Below are positions 22,983 to 33,900 of a stretch of 64,000 nucleotides of DNA, one piece after another (positions within the stretch are counted from its first letter, which is position 1; each line of letters starts with the position of its first letter). The notes beneath the pieces are model-generated. The model ran no database searches. It saw nothing but the letters and a program-made list of their open reading frames with translations, and was not told where the DNA came from. Source of the stretch: Heracleum sosnowskyi (taxonomy: Eukaryota > Streptophyta > Magnoliopsida > Apiales > Apiaceae); NCBI GenBank assembly GCA_030848705.1, contig CM061245.1, positions 40,304,711 to 40,368,710 on the forward strand, read 5' to 3'. Position numbers and translations under genes: made by a program.

Positions 22983-24319
22983 TGAAAGGCATATGTTTTG
23001 GCCTATTAATATTCCGAGGAAACAACTTAAGTTAAACAAGTCTGTAATAAGTAAATAATAAGTTAATATGTCACAGGAATCTCAGATAGTTTTATCTGTC
23101 AAGAGAATGGAGAATTAAAGTCATCCTACAGATTTGAAGATATACTACATTGAAAGAAGTTCAATTATTTGTTCAAGCCTCAGTGAAGTCTTCAAAGAAG
23201 TGGATTTATTAAAGTGACAGAGGTTTCAGATTTGTGATAGCAAATGTACAGGTTACAAAGGTTGATCAACAGTCAAAAGCAGACAATGAACCACAACTTA
23301 AAGTCAAGATGAAGAACAGACATTGAAGTTAGTCATTTATGAACCAGACAGTGCATCAAATGACAACATCAGACAATGGATATTCTTCAGCAGATCAAGT
23401 GGTTCAATCATTGGTTTTACTATTCTATAAGGATTTAAGTTCTATTGTAAATTAGTTATTAATTTATTTATTAATTTAATTCATCAGAATTAATTTAGTA
23501 AATAAATTAAGTAATTAATTTATTGAATAAATTAATTCTTCAGAATTAATTTGTGAAGTAAATTAATTATTAGAATTAATTTAGAATTAGAATTTGAATT
23601 AAATTAGAATTATGTAATTAAAATCAACTGGAATGACTACCCAGGATAGTCATACCGGTAGTCATACCGGTAGTCATCCCGATAGTCATCCCGGTTGATT
23701 TTAAGTAATTCTAATATAATTCACATTAATTCAGATAGTCATGCTAAGCCTTTGGATAGTCATTCCAGTACAAATCGGATAGTCATTCCAAAGGTAAAAA
23801 GAAACAGAACGTGCAGAAGTGTACTGATCCACTTGATTAGTACAAAAGGAAAAGTAATCAGAAGAAAAACATATGATCAAGAACATTACATCAAAAACAT
23901 TTTCCTGTCAAGAACTCTGCCGTGCTCATTTCTTCTGCAAATTAATTCTAGAATCTTTATGTTAAATCTAAACCACTAGAATTCATTTACTTGTACGGCT
24001 TTGATTATCTAGCGGATTTTTATCTCTAGAACGTATCTCAAATTATCAAATATTGTTATATCTTTTTATTACAAAAATAGATAAATTCATGTCGAATTTA
24101 TTCTAGATTTGTTTTAATTAGTTTGAGATCCAATCTTGTAATCAGTATCATATTTGTAACACCCTTCAAGTTTAATAGAGTTTTATTTAACTTGAATCTT
24201 GTTTCATTTTATTCCGCATCAATTTGTTCCTAAACAGTTAAATCATTTAAAGAACAAATTCGATAAAACGGTATAGTTTGTATTCAACCCCCCTTCTACA
24301 AACTTATCAGGACCTAACA
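22983..24319 (+). repeat. Element B 5' LTR (1337 bp)
   Basis: TGAAAGGCATATG ... GGACCTAACA. A motif cluster at 23628-23790 carries repeated GATAGTCAT / GGTAGTCAT with one inverted copy GAATGACTAC, the same motif as in the hairpins at 30353-30656. An AT-rich ATTAATTTA segment lies at 23455-23620. The 94-codon frame at 23695-23979 occurs identically in the 3' LTR only because the LTRs are identical. Confidence 0.96.
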
Positions 24320-24321
24320 AT

Positions 24322-24334
24322 TGGCATCAGAGCC
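24322..24334 (+). other. Element B primer-binding site
   Basis: TGGCATCAGAGCC, two bases after the LTR, matching the initiator-Met tRNA 3' end except for C in place of T. Confidence 0.8.
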
Positions 24335-24425
24335 TTTTGATTGATATACAAATCAAAGATCCAATTGTTTTGAGATTTTTCTTTTAAACTCTGATTTTTT
24401 ATTTAAATTCTAAAAATCTCAAAAG

Positions 24426-26666
24426 ATGTCTACTACACAGAAAGTGGGGACAGTTAAAATCCCAATATTCAGCAAGGAGCATTATTCAATGTGGAAGAAG
24501 AAAATGCTCCTATTTCTTAAGGTTGCAAATCCTAAATATATTGATGTGCTGAAGAAAGGTCCCAAACTCCCTATGATTATTGAGGAAGAGATAACAGTGG
24601 ATAACGTTGTTACTAGGCCTGCTAGTATGTACCCTAAAGATCCCAAGGAGTACACTCCTGATGAGAAAGAGGATGTTACCTTGGATTCCTGTCTACAGTT
24701 GATCCTTATTGAAAGTCTTGATCCTGTCATGCATAATCATGTTCTAAATTGTGAAACTGCCAAACACATTTGGGGAACAATAGAGATAATCAATGAGGGG
24801 ACAGAGGAAGTTAGGGAGAATATGCTGGAAATTCTCACTTCACAATATGAGCATTTCAGATCAAATCCAGGTGAAGGTATCTCTCAGGTGTTTGAGAGAT
24901 ACAACAAATTAATCAATGATCTAAATCTCAATGGGAAGCACTACACCAACAAAGAGATTAACAAGAAGTTCCTTCTTACCCTTCCACCTCATTTGGAGCA
25001 CAAGATATCTGCTATTAGAGAAGCAAGAGACATGAATGAGCTTGCTTTGGAAAGATTGTATGGTGTCTTGAAGACCTATGAGCTGGAGCAGATTCAACAG
25101 AAGGAGCTGTATGGAACTGGAAGGATTGTTGGTACCTCCACTGCATTGGCTGCTGAAGTCCCACAGAAACTGGAAGTGAAGGCTGTTCAACCTTCCAGTT
25201 CTCACATGAATGTTATTGATGCTGAATATGGATTAACATCCATTGATCAATCTGGTGGTGACTTCTATTCTTTGGAAGAACTTGATCAGCTGGAGGATGG
25301 TGATTTGGCTTTGATAGTCAGAAAGTTTGGGAAGTTTAGATTCAAGAGGAATCCCAATCTTAAGTTCAGACCCAGATTTCAGAGAGGTGGATCTTCATCT
25401 TCAAGTGGCACAAGGGGTGGCTACAAAACTGGAACTGTGGAAAGGAGTATAATCAGATGCTACAATTGCAATGAGTTGGGTCACTTTGCTACTGAGTGCA
25501 GAAAGCCAAAGCAAGTGACTAGAAACACATTTGATTCTAGCAAGAAGAACAAGATTGGGAAGGCCTATGTTGCTGAAGGAAAGAGTTGGGATGACACTGA
25601 CAGTGATGAAGAAGCAGGTGAGATTGGGAACCTTGCTTTAATGGCTAAAGAGGAAAGCACTTCATCCAGATACATGTCAGAGGTAACCTTTACTGATGCT
25701 GAAATGATTTATCATCTTGGTGGCACCATAAGTTGTGCACGCACTGAAAATGATAGAATAAATCTTTTAAACACAAATCTTGAAAAGGAATTAAAAGATT
25801 TGAAACTTGTGCATGTTAATCAGGATGAACTTAATGAGAAAATTGCTTTTCTGGAGAATAGGGTTAAATGTTATATTCAACTGGAAACCATTCTTAAAGA
25901 GCAGATTAGTGAGCTCAAAACCAAAGCTAATGCCTATTACAACTCTTGTAAAACGGCTAAAGAAATTTTCAATAAACAAGCTATTGGTAATCATGTCAGT
26001 ATAGGTTATGATTATAATGAGGCTATAGGATTGCTTGGTATTAATACACCTTGTAGAGTCAGAGAAGAAGGAAAGGCTGTTCCTTATATTCTTAAGGGTA
26101 TTAAAACACCCTTCTGTAAGGAGTCTGAGGCAGAGCCTCTGAATGAATCTTCTATCATTATTGCTGAGGAGATTCATGAAGAAGATGTTGCCTTAGAAGC
26201 TGAGAAATCCAAAAAGTGTGTATCTGATATTCCAGTCAAAGTTGCTACAACTAAAAAGGCTAAATCAGATATCCATAAATTGGATCAAAACAACTGTAGA
26301 ACTAACATGCCTGCTATTAATTCTTCTCATAAAGCATGTGGTGTGGGTAATTGCATGTCTTGTGCTTTTAATGTTATGTATGCTTTCTTTAATAAAAAGC
26401 ATGTATCTAGTGATAAGACTGCTCCACGTCAACATGTTAATAATAAGAAGCATGTTAAAACAAAGACTACTAGTCCTCCTCAGACTAGAGTGGATTCATT
26501 TATCCCTAAGCCTACTCAGAAATGTGTTAAGGCTGGCTATAAATGGAAACGCTCTTATGTGAAAAAGGTTGAAGTAGTTTTAGTTAGAAATGTTGTTTTG
26601 CCTGACAAAGGCCAGTTCTTTAAGTATGCCGGACCCAATCAATTTTGGGCTCCGAAGAAGGTCTAA
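24426..26666 (+). CDS. gag: Element B Gag polyprotein
   Basis: 746 residues, open. Start chosen at the ATG 92 bp after the primer site because MSTTQKVGTVKIPIF aligns with the start in C. The N-terminal ~230 residues are the copia gag capsid region (WKKKMLLFLKVANP, LTSQYEHF, ERLYGVLKTYELEQ). A CCHC nucleocapsid knuckle, CYNCNELGHFATEC, is at residues ~344-357. The long C-terminal extension is rich in Lys/Asn and helical. It has CGVGNCMSC at ~638, shared with A and C, but lacks the second zinc knuckle those two carry. It ends with FWAPKKV, the family's Gag end. The last 22 bases overlap the open pol frame, which is in the -1 frame. Confidence 0.95.
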   Translation: MSTTQKVGTVKIPIFSKEHYSMWKKKMLLFLKVANPKYIDVLKKGPKLPMIIEEEITVDNVVTRPASMYPKDPKEYTPDEKEDVTLDSCLQLILIESLDPVMHNHVLNCETAKHIWGTIEIINEGTEEVRENMLEILTSQYEHFRSNPGEGISQVFERYNKLINDLNLNGKHYTNKEINKKFLLTLPPHLEHKISAIREARDMNELALERLYGVLKTYELEQIQQKELYGTGRIVGTSTALAAEVPQKLEVKAVQPSSSHMNVIDAEYGLTSIDQSGGDFYSLEELDQLEDGDLALIVRKFGKFRFKRNPNLKFRPRFQRGGSSSSSGTRGGYKTGTVERSIIRCYNCNELGHFATECRKPKQVTRNTFDSSKKNKIGKAYVAEGKSWDDTDSDEEAGEIGNLALMAKEESTSSRYMSEVTFTDAEMIYHLGGTISCARTENDRINLLNTNLEKELKDLKLVHVNQDELNEKIAFLENRVKCYIQLETILKEQISELKTKANAYYNSCKTAKEIFNKQAIGNHVSIGYDYNEAIGLLGINTPCRVREEGKAVPYILKGIKTPFCKESEAEPLNESSIIIAEEIHEEDVALEAEKSKKCVSDIPVKVATTKKAKSDIHKLDQNNCRTNMPAINSSHKACGVGNCMSCAFNVMYAFFNKKHVSSDKTAPRQHVNNKKHVKTKTTSPPQTRVDSFIPKPTQKCVKAGYKWKRSYVKKVEVVLVRNVVLPDKGQFFKYAGPNQFWAPKKV

Positions 26667-29600
26667 TCTATCTGATATTGCAGGGAGTTAAACAGGTAAA
26701 CCGAGTTATGTGGATTCTGGACAGTGGCTGTTCAAGGCATATGACCGGAGATAGAGCCCTGCTATCAGATGTGATTGTGAAAGCTGGCCCAGTAGTTACC
26801 TTTGGAGATAACAGCAAGGGTATTACGAAAGGATATGGCTGTTTGAAGTACGGAAATGTTATCATTGAAGATGTTTCATTTGTGGAAGGTCTGACGTTCA
26901 ATCTTCTCAGCATCAGTCAGTTCTGTGACAGAGGATATGCTGTTTCCTTTGAAAGAGAGAAGTGTCAGATCACTCACAAGAAGAATGGAAAGCCTGCTCT
27001 TCAAGGAGTAAGGAAAGGTGACTTGTTCATAGCTGATCTGAACTCGGGATTCAAAGATGAAGTGAATTGTTTTTATGCTAAAGCTTCATCAGATGATAGT
27101 TGGCTATGGCACAAGAAGATGTCTCACCTTAACTTCAAAACTATGAACTCTTTAGTCAAGAGGGAATTAGTTAGAGGTTTGCCTCAGATGGAATTTACAC
27201 AGGAAGGACTGTGTGAGGCATGTGAGAAGGGAAAGTCAAAGAAAGCTTCTCACAAGGGCACTGACACATCATCAATAACTGAACCTCTTCAGCTACTGCA
27301 CATGGATTTGTTTGGTCCAGTTAATGTGATGTCCATGTCAAAGAAACAATATGCACTTGTGATTGTTGATGACTATTCAAAATATACATGGGTTTTATTC
27401 CTACATTCCAAGGATGAGACCCCATTCCTGGTGATTAGCCATGTAAAGTTGATTGAGCTGGATTCTAGATTCCCTGTTAGAGCCATAAGGTCAGATAATG
27501 GTACGGAATTCAAGAATGTCATTCTGAATGACTTTTGTGCTGATAAAGGAATAACAAGACAGTATTCTGCCCCTAGAACTCCTCAACAAAATGGAGTAGT
27601 GGAAAGAAAGAATCGTACATTGATTGAGGCTGCTAGGACTATGTTAAGTGAGTCCAAACTTCCAATGTACTTTTGGGCTGAAGCAGCGAATACAGCTTGT
27701 TATACTCAGAATCGAACTTTAATCAACAAAGACCTAATGAAGACTCCGTATGAGATCATGAACAACAAGAAACCAACTGTCAAGTACTTTCATGTATTTG
27801 GAGCAAAATGCTTTGTGCTTTTAGATGAGAATGTTAAACGTGGCAAGTTTGAGGCAAAGGCACAAGAAGCCATTTTTGTTGGTTATTCCAGAAGATCTTA
27901 CAGGGTTTATGTAGTTGGCAGTCACACAGTAAAGGAAAGTGTCAATGTTACTTTTGATGACACTAAGTTCCCCAATATCCAAAAAGAAGATTCATCTGAA
28001 GAGCTGAAGTTTGATAACTTGCCAGACTCAGAATCAGATGATGAAGCTCCACCTGAAGTTATTGCTGGTGATGATAATAACAATGATGATAATGATCCTG
28101 GTGATGGTGGTGGAAACACTGGTAACAATAGAGATACCACCAGCACTGGAGAAGGATCATCAAGGCAAACAGGCAACAACTCAGGGGGAGCAAATGAAGG
28201 ATCAGCTAGTCACTCACAACATCAAAGTGAATTTCAAGGTGAATCATCAAGATCAAATCTTCCAAGACAGACTGTATGGAATAGAGCTCATCCTTTTGAG
28301 TTGATCATTGGTGATCCAGATGTTGGAGTTAAAACTAGAAGAGCTTCTCAGAATGAATGTCTTTTCTCAGCATTTTTATCTAAAATGGAGCCAAAGAAAA
28401 CTGAGGAAGCACTAACTGATCCAGATTGGGTGATTGCTATGCAAGATGAACTCAATCAGTTTGAACAACAACAAGTCTGGAAGCTGGTACCCAGGCCAAA
28501 GAACAAGAAAGTAGTTGGTACTAGATGGGTATACAGGAACAAGCTAGATGAAGATGGCATTGTTACAAGGAACAAGGCAAGACTGGTTGCACAAGGGTAT
28601 TCTCAAGCTGAAGGCATTGATTATGATGAAACCTATGCACCAGTGGCTAGACTTGAGGCCATTAGGATGTTCTTAGCATTTGCTGCTTACTCCAATTTTA
28701 AAGTCTATCAAATGGATGTTAAGAGTGCATTCCTGAATGGTGAACTTGATGAAGAAGTGTATGTGGAACAGCCCCCTGGCTTTGAAAATCAGGAACTGCT
28801 GGACTTTGTGTACTTTCTCTTCAAGGCTATCTATGGTCTTAAACAAGCCCCAAGAAAATGGTATGACACTCTCTCTGGTTTTCTTTTAGAAAATGGTTTT
28901 GTTAGAGGTATCATAGACAAAACTCTTTTTTCAAAGAAACACAAAAATGATATGATATTAGTCCAAGTCTATGTGGATGACATCATATTTGGGTCTACTA
29001 ATGATAATCTCTGTAAGAGATTTGCTGAGCTTATGCAGAGTAAGTTTGAAATGAGTATGATGGGTGAGCTGAAGTTCTTTCTTGGATTACAAGTAAGTCA
29101 AAGGTCAAATGGAATATTTATTTGTCAATCCAAGTATCTCAAAGAACTCCTCAAGAAGTATCACATGGAGGATTCAGCATCAGCAAGGACTCCATCTCCA
29201 ACAGGAATCAAACTTGGAGCTTCTGACAAATCTATCAAGGTAGATGTTACAAGCTACAGAGGTATGATTGGCTCCTTACTCTATCTTACTGCTAGTAGAC
29301 CAGATATTATGTATGCTACATGCTTGTGTGCAAGGTTCCAAGCTGATCCCAGAGATGTTCATCTCGTTGGTGTGAAAAGAATCTTGAGATATCTTAAGGG
29401 TACACCTAATCTAGGTATCTGGTACCCTAAAGATTCTGGTTTTAATCTTGTTGGATATACAGATTCTGATTATGCAGGTAGTGTTGTGGATAGAAAGAGT
29501 ACCTCTGGGAGTTGTCAATTCCTAGGAGGTAGGTTGATTTCCTGGTATAGCAAGAAACAGCAAACAGTTTCCAATTCAACAGCAGAAGCTGAATATATTG

Positions 29601-29920
29601 CTGCTGGAAGCTGTTGTGCTCAGATCTTATGGATACGGAATCAATTAAAGGACTATGGCTTTGCATTAGACAAAATTCCCATATTTTGTGATAATACAAG
29701 TGCCATAGCAATCTCCAACAACCCTGTGCAGCACTCGAGAACGAAGCACATTGACATCAGGTATCATTTTATCAGAGAGCATGTCATGAATGGAACTGTG
29801 GAGTTGCACTTTGTACCCACAGAAGAACAGACTGCAGATATATTCACTAAATCTGTTGATGAGTCCACATTTATCAAGTTAGTTGGTAAATTGGGTATGT
29901 TAAACAGTCTTAGTGATTAA
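26645..29920 (+). CDS. pol: Element B Pol polyprotein (protease, integrase, reverse transcriptase, RNase H)
   Basis: 1091 codons open in the -1 frame relative to gag. There is no ATG at the left edge (the frame opens at a TTG), so Pol is probably made by frameshifting, readthrough or splicing. Aspartic protease DSGCSRHMTG near residue 25. Integrase zinc-binding region about 125-185, with WHKKMSHL and CEACEKGK. DDE core with DDYSKYTW, RSDNGTEF and NGVVERKNRT. An acidic, low-complexity Asp/Asn/Gly linker (about 450-540) separates integrase from RT. RT with MDVKSAFLNGEL and active-site YVDDIIFGS near 775. RNase H with DSDYAG near 940 and STAEAEYIAAG near 980. All catalytic residues I can identify are present. 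Confidence 0.95.
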   Translation: MGSEEGLIYLILQGVKQVNRVMWILDSGCSRHMTGDRALLSDVIVKAGPVVTFGDNSKGITKGYGCLKYGNVIIEDVSFVEGLTFNLLSISQFCDRGYAVSFEREKCQITHKKNGKPALQGVRKGDLFIADLNSGFKDEVNCFYAKASSDDSWLWHKKMSHLNFKTMNSLVKRELVRGLPQMEFTQEGLCEACEKGKSKKASHKGTDTSSITEPLQLLHMDLFGPVNVMSMSKKQYALVIVDDYSKYTWVLFLHSKDETPFLVISHVKLIELDSRFPVRAIRSDNGTEFKNVILNDFCADKGITRQYSAPRTPQQNGVVERKNRTLIEAARTMLSESKLPMYFWAEAANTACYTQNRTLINKDLMKTPYEIMNNKKPTVKYFHVFGAKCFVLLDENVKRGKFEAKAQEAIFVGYSRRSYRVYVVGSHTVKESVNVTFDDTKFPNIQKEDSSEELKFDNLPDSESDDEAPPEVIAGDDNNNDDNDPGDGGGNTGNNRDTTSTGEGSSRQTGNNSGGANEGSASHSQHQSEFQGESSRSNLPRQTVWNRAHPFELIIGDPDVGVKTRRASQNECLFSAFLSKMEPKKTEEALTDPDWVIAMQDELNQFEQQQVWKLVPRPKNKKVVGTRWVYRNKLDEDGIVTRNKARLVAQGYSQAEGIDYDETYAPVARLEAIRMFLAFAAYSNFKVYQMDVKSAFLNGELDEEVYVEQPPGFENQELLDFVYFLFKAIYGLKQAPRKWYDTLSGFLLENGFVRGIIDKTLFSKKHKNDMILVQVYVDDIIFGSTNDNLCKRFAELMQSKFEMSMMGELKFFLGLQVSQRSNGIFICQSKYLKELLKKYHMEDSASARTPSPTGIKLGASDKSIKVDVTSYRGMIGSLLYLTASRPDIMYATCLCARFQADPRDVHLVGVKRILRYLKGTPNLGIWYPKDSGFNLVGYTDSDYAGSVVDRKSTSGSCQFLGGRLISWYSKKQQTVSNSTAEAEYIAAGSCCAQILWIRNQLKDYGFALDKIPIFCDNTSAIAISNNPVQHSRTKHIDIRYHFIREHVMNGTVELHFVPTEEQTADIFTKSVDESTFIKLVGKLGMLNSLSD

Positions 29921-30603
29921 CAATGTATCTGTCATGTTTGTTCTTTCAATAAATTCATTTTCTCTTGTCATTTAATTGATATTTTCTGCCAATTCTCACT
30001 TAATAATTGCATGCTTGTTGAGTTAAATGGTTCTGAATATTTTATTTTCTTTAAAAATATTTTTCTCATATTTTTTAAGTGGAGAAATGTATTTTTATTG
30101 AAAATATATTTATTTAGAATTATTTAGGTGTTTTTCAGTTTGTATATATTGTTGTTTAAACTTTTCTGCAGGTTTATATTATTTTATGCAATTTTATATA
30201 TTTCTGCATATTTTTCTAGGATTTATGGATTTTTTCTGTGAATTTTTCTAATTTTGTATAAATTTTTCTTGCATTTTTCTTAGTTTTATGCATTTTTCTG
30301 TAGGGATTTTAATTAATTCTGCTAGTTTTTGTGAACAGGTTTGTTTTTGTACTAGCATGACTATCGGAATGACTATCTTACATAGTCATTCCAGTAGTCA
30401 TTGTAGAGTTTTTTGTTTTAATTAATTTTTTCTGTCTTTTTTACTTACTTACTTCAGTACTTTGATTTTTGTACTGGAATGACTATCGGTATGACTATCC
30501 CATAGTCATCCCGATAGTCATTCCATTAGTATGTATATTTATTTATTTTTCTTTTCTTTTCTATGATTTTCTGTTATTGTTTTTAGTCATTCTCAGTTTT
30601 ATA

Positions 30604-30656
30604 CTGGAATGACTATCGGTATGACTACCCGGTAGTCATCCCGATAGTCATTCCAG
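30604..30656. repeat. Long hairpin of the family-B motif
   Basis: CTGGAATGACTATCGGTATG pairs with CATCCCGATAGTCATTCCAG around ACTACCCGGTAGT. It is the best of three related inverted repeats in the spacer. Confidence 0.85.
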
Positions 30657-30673
30657 GCTATTCGGTTTTTGCC

Positions 30674-30681
30674 TATAAATA
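30674..30681 (+). promoter_or_regulatory. Putative TATA box of element B ORF3
   Basis: TATAAATA, 17 bp after the last motif hairpin and 232 bp before the ORF3 ATG. Confidence 0.5.
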
Positions 30682-30905
30682 CTAAGCAGATTGTCTTTTG
30701 TCCTTCATTCCTTCACAAGTTCTTGTTTTTACAAAACTTACTTCTCTTGTTTGGTTCTTTATTCTCTTAAGTAAAGAACTGCTGTCAAATTTTTTTTGGA
30801 TCGGCATAAATTGATTTAATTAATTTCTGATATAATTCTTATTTCTTGGAATTTATTCCCTAAATTAGAATTAATCTAAAATTAACTCTATTAATTTGTG
30901 TTAAA

Positions 30906-33900
30906 ATGGCCCAGCAATTTGAGATTGTTCTTACTAATTACCATGGCTATTTTGATCCCCTGAAATGTTCATTTGAACGTTTTAGGCCTTGGATTTCCTT
31001 TCTTAATCAACATTCTTGTGTTAATTATGCAATATGTTCTAATGTTGATTTGAAAGTTGATCCTTTATATTTACTTTGCTCAACTGCTGTTGTCTCTGAT
31101 GATTTCTCAACTATATCTTTCAACATTCAGGACACACAGTACATTATCACTGAGGAAACATTTTGTAATGTCTTGCAGTTTCCTCAGGATAATTTTGACA
31201 GACTCCCCACTGAAGAAGAATTAACTAGGTTTTTCCTCAGTATTCACTATCAAGGTCCCCTAAATTTGTCTAAGTTAATTAAAGGGAATCTTGTATGTGA
31301 ATGGGACTTATTCTTTGATACCTTGGCTAAGGTCTTTAGCAATTGCACGAAAAATAACTTTCAGAATATTCCTTATCTTTTACAAGTTATTGGTTATGCA
31401 ATTGTTTTTAACAAAAGACTCAATGTTGGCCACCTTCTTTGGGAAATTGTTGTTAGGAGGGTGTTTAATGCTAGAAAGGAATTTGACAATGGTAGAAAGA
31501 TCAAATGTTTTTATCCTCGTTTTCTATCACTTGTTCTTAATTCTATACTTTCTAATGAGCATCAAGAATTGTTCAGGAATGGTCGTTTTTTCATTTCTCC
31601 GACCACTGACAAAAAGTTCTTTCAAAGATTAGAAACATCCTTCAAATATGGCAGTGTCCCAGTTCTCATTTCCAACTACATGACAAACTTCATTAACTTA
31701 CCATCATTTGAACCACCAATTCCAGAGCAAAGGATAGTTACATCAGCTGGAACTGAAGAAGTCATACAACCACAGGTAAGGACTTCTATCCCTGGTTCTT
31801 CTGGTACTGTTTCTGTAACCCAAGAGGTTGATAGGGCTGACCAAGAGTTTGTAGAACCACAAACTCTATCCCCGGTCATAGAGCCAAACACTGAGTCAAA
31901 TCCAAATCAACCTGAACCTTATATCAATACCAGAAACAGAAATAGTAGTGATGAAGAAACAATGAGTGATCCCGCAGCTCTATCTCCACCTCCTAAGAAA
32001 AGAAGAACATATAGGGAGATATCTGTAAGCCCGTCTGTATCCTTTCAACAGGATATGGATTTTGAAATGGCCAATACACAGTCTCTGGAGACATCCTCTC
32101 AACAGGATGAATCTATTGAAGTTCGCCATAGGGCCATGGCATTTTGTACCGAGTCAAGCACACTCCCGTTACTCACAATGGGAGAAAACATAACTTTAGA
32201 TGCAACTCAGGACACTTTGCCAGGAGAGCACTTAGGACATGAGACAGTGCCTACCATTGTCACGGTAGAAGAGCCTTCACAGGCTTCAGAGGGAAAATCT
32301 GATTCTTTGCCACCTATAATAGAATCATTTTCTCCCCTCCCAGAGGGAACATCTCTGGCTCCCCTAAGGGATTCTTCACTCGCAGTTTCAACTGGAGAAA
32401 GTGAAGGGCAACATGGTAAGTCTACATCTGAAGCAATTCAGTTTTCAATTTCTGATGAATTTTTGGACTTTACCATGGATTGGGATTCGCGAACTCCCAT
32501 TGCACCACCAGTGACCTCTCAAGAAGGGGCTATGGTGATTTTTTCTGCAGGTACTTCAACTCCAACAATGGATAAACAGCTAGTGGTTAGATCTGAGAAA
32601 CAAACACAGAGCGATACACAAGCACGTGAGGTGAGTGAAACACCATCGAGAGAAATTGAGATGAGTGCACACAATGACACATACACTGCTTCATTATTGG
32701 CTCAAATAGCTGGTTTACAGAAACAACTGCAACAGACCCAGGCTGAAAAGGAAATTCTCAAAGCACAAGTGGATGAACGTTCTTCTTCTTCCACCTCTGT
32801 AAATAATCAGCTGGGTCATCTTAGAGATGAGATACAGGGAGTGAAGGTCACATTGGTCCCCAAGATGAATGCTGTTCAAGAATCACAGGTGTTAGTGGCC
32901 TCGGATATGTCAGAGCTTTTGGTTTCTAATGCTGAGATCAGGGAGGCTATCAAACAGATTCCTATTATTTCAACCAAAGTAGACGCCTGTCAAGATACTA
33001 TTGATGAAAATCAGTACTTCAATGATGAGAGGTTTACCAAGATTGAAGGAGGGATGCATCATCTGAACGAGGGCATGAAACATCTATATGCTATGATCAA
33101 GATCTCACATCAACCCAATACTGAACAGAAGAAATTCTTTGAGGGTGATGATGATGAAGGGGGCGATGGTGACAGGGATGGTGAAGGAGAAAGAGAAGGT
33201 AAAAAGGAGGATCCTAAGGCTGATAAAGTCAAATCTGTAGAGGATGCCTCAACTAAGGGGGAGAATAAGGAGAAGGAGATACAAGGAGGAGAGAAGGAGA
33301 TACAAGGAGGAGAGAAGGAGATACAAGGAGGAGAAGAAGTGAGAGATCAAGGAGGAGAAACTGGAGGTTCTGGTTCTGGAAAGGACAAAGGGAAGCAGAA
33401 GTTAACCTTTTCTGATGCTGACTACTATCAAGGTGAACAGGGAGATTTTGATGATATTGAATCTGGAGAAACCCCTGAAGATATCTTTGGTGAAGTGGAG
33501 GTTGAAGGAGAGGCTGATTTTGCTGACTGGGAAGATGAACCTGAAGTGGATCCTGCCTTTGAAGCTGAGCTGTTAAGACAGAAAGCTGATCTAAAGAGAA
33601 GAGAAGATGAGAATGCTAAGGTGTCTGACATAATCACAAAGCATCTAGTTATCCAAAAAGCTGAACATCAAGAAAAGCAAAGGCTTCATGATTTAAAAGT
33701 CAAAGACAGAAAGTTATATGTGAGGCTGAAGCTTGGAGAAGAATGGGATAAAGCTAGAGAAATGTTCTCACATCCAACAGGGTCAGACAATGATGGAAGG
33801 TTCTTTAGCATGTTGGAAAGGTACAGACAGGTCAATCCAGACAACACAATATATATGAAAGCTCTTCATGCGGAGATTTCAAGAATTTCTACTGGATTTG

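Larger units (their letters stand above)
29921..30905 (+). promoter_or_regulatory. Element B pol-ORF3 spacer with three motif hairpins and an ORF3 promoter
   Basis: No gene. T-rich from 29925 to 30350. Then come three inverted repeats built from ATGACTATC/GATAGTCAT: 30366-30392 (11 bp stem), 30475-30525 (about 24 bp stem) and 30604-30656 (about 25 bp stem with one mismatch). The third ends 17 bp before a TATA box. The leader after it (30690-30905) is pyrimidine- and AT-rich without an ATG. Confidence 0.75.

Noticed and set aside
23695..23979. 94-codon frame repeated perfectly at 35416-35700
   Set aside because: It is inside the two nearly identical LTRs of element B, so identity reflects LTR identity, not selection on a gene.
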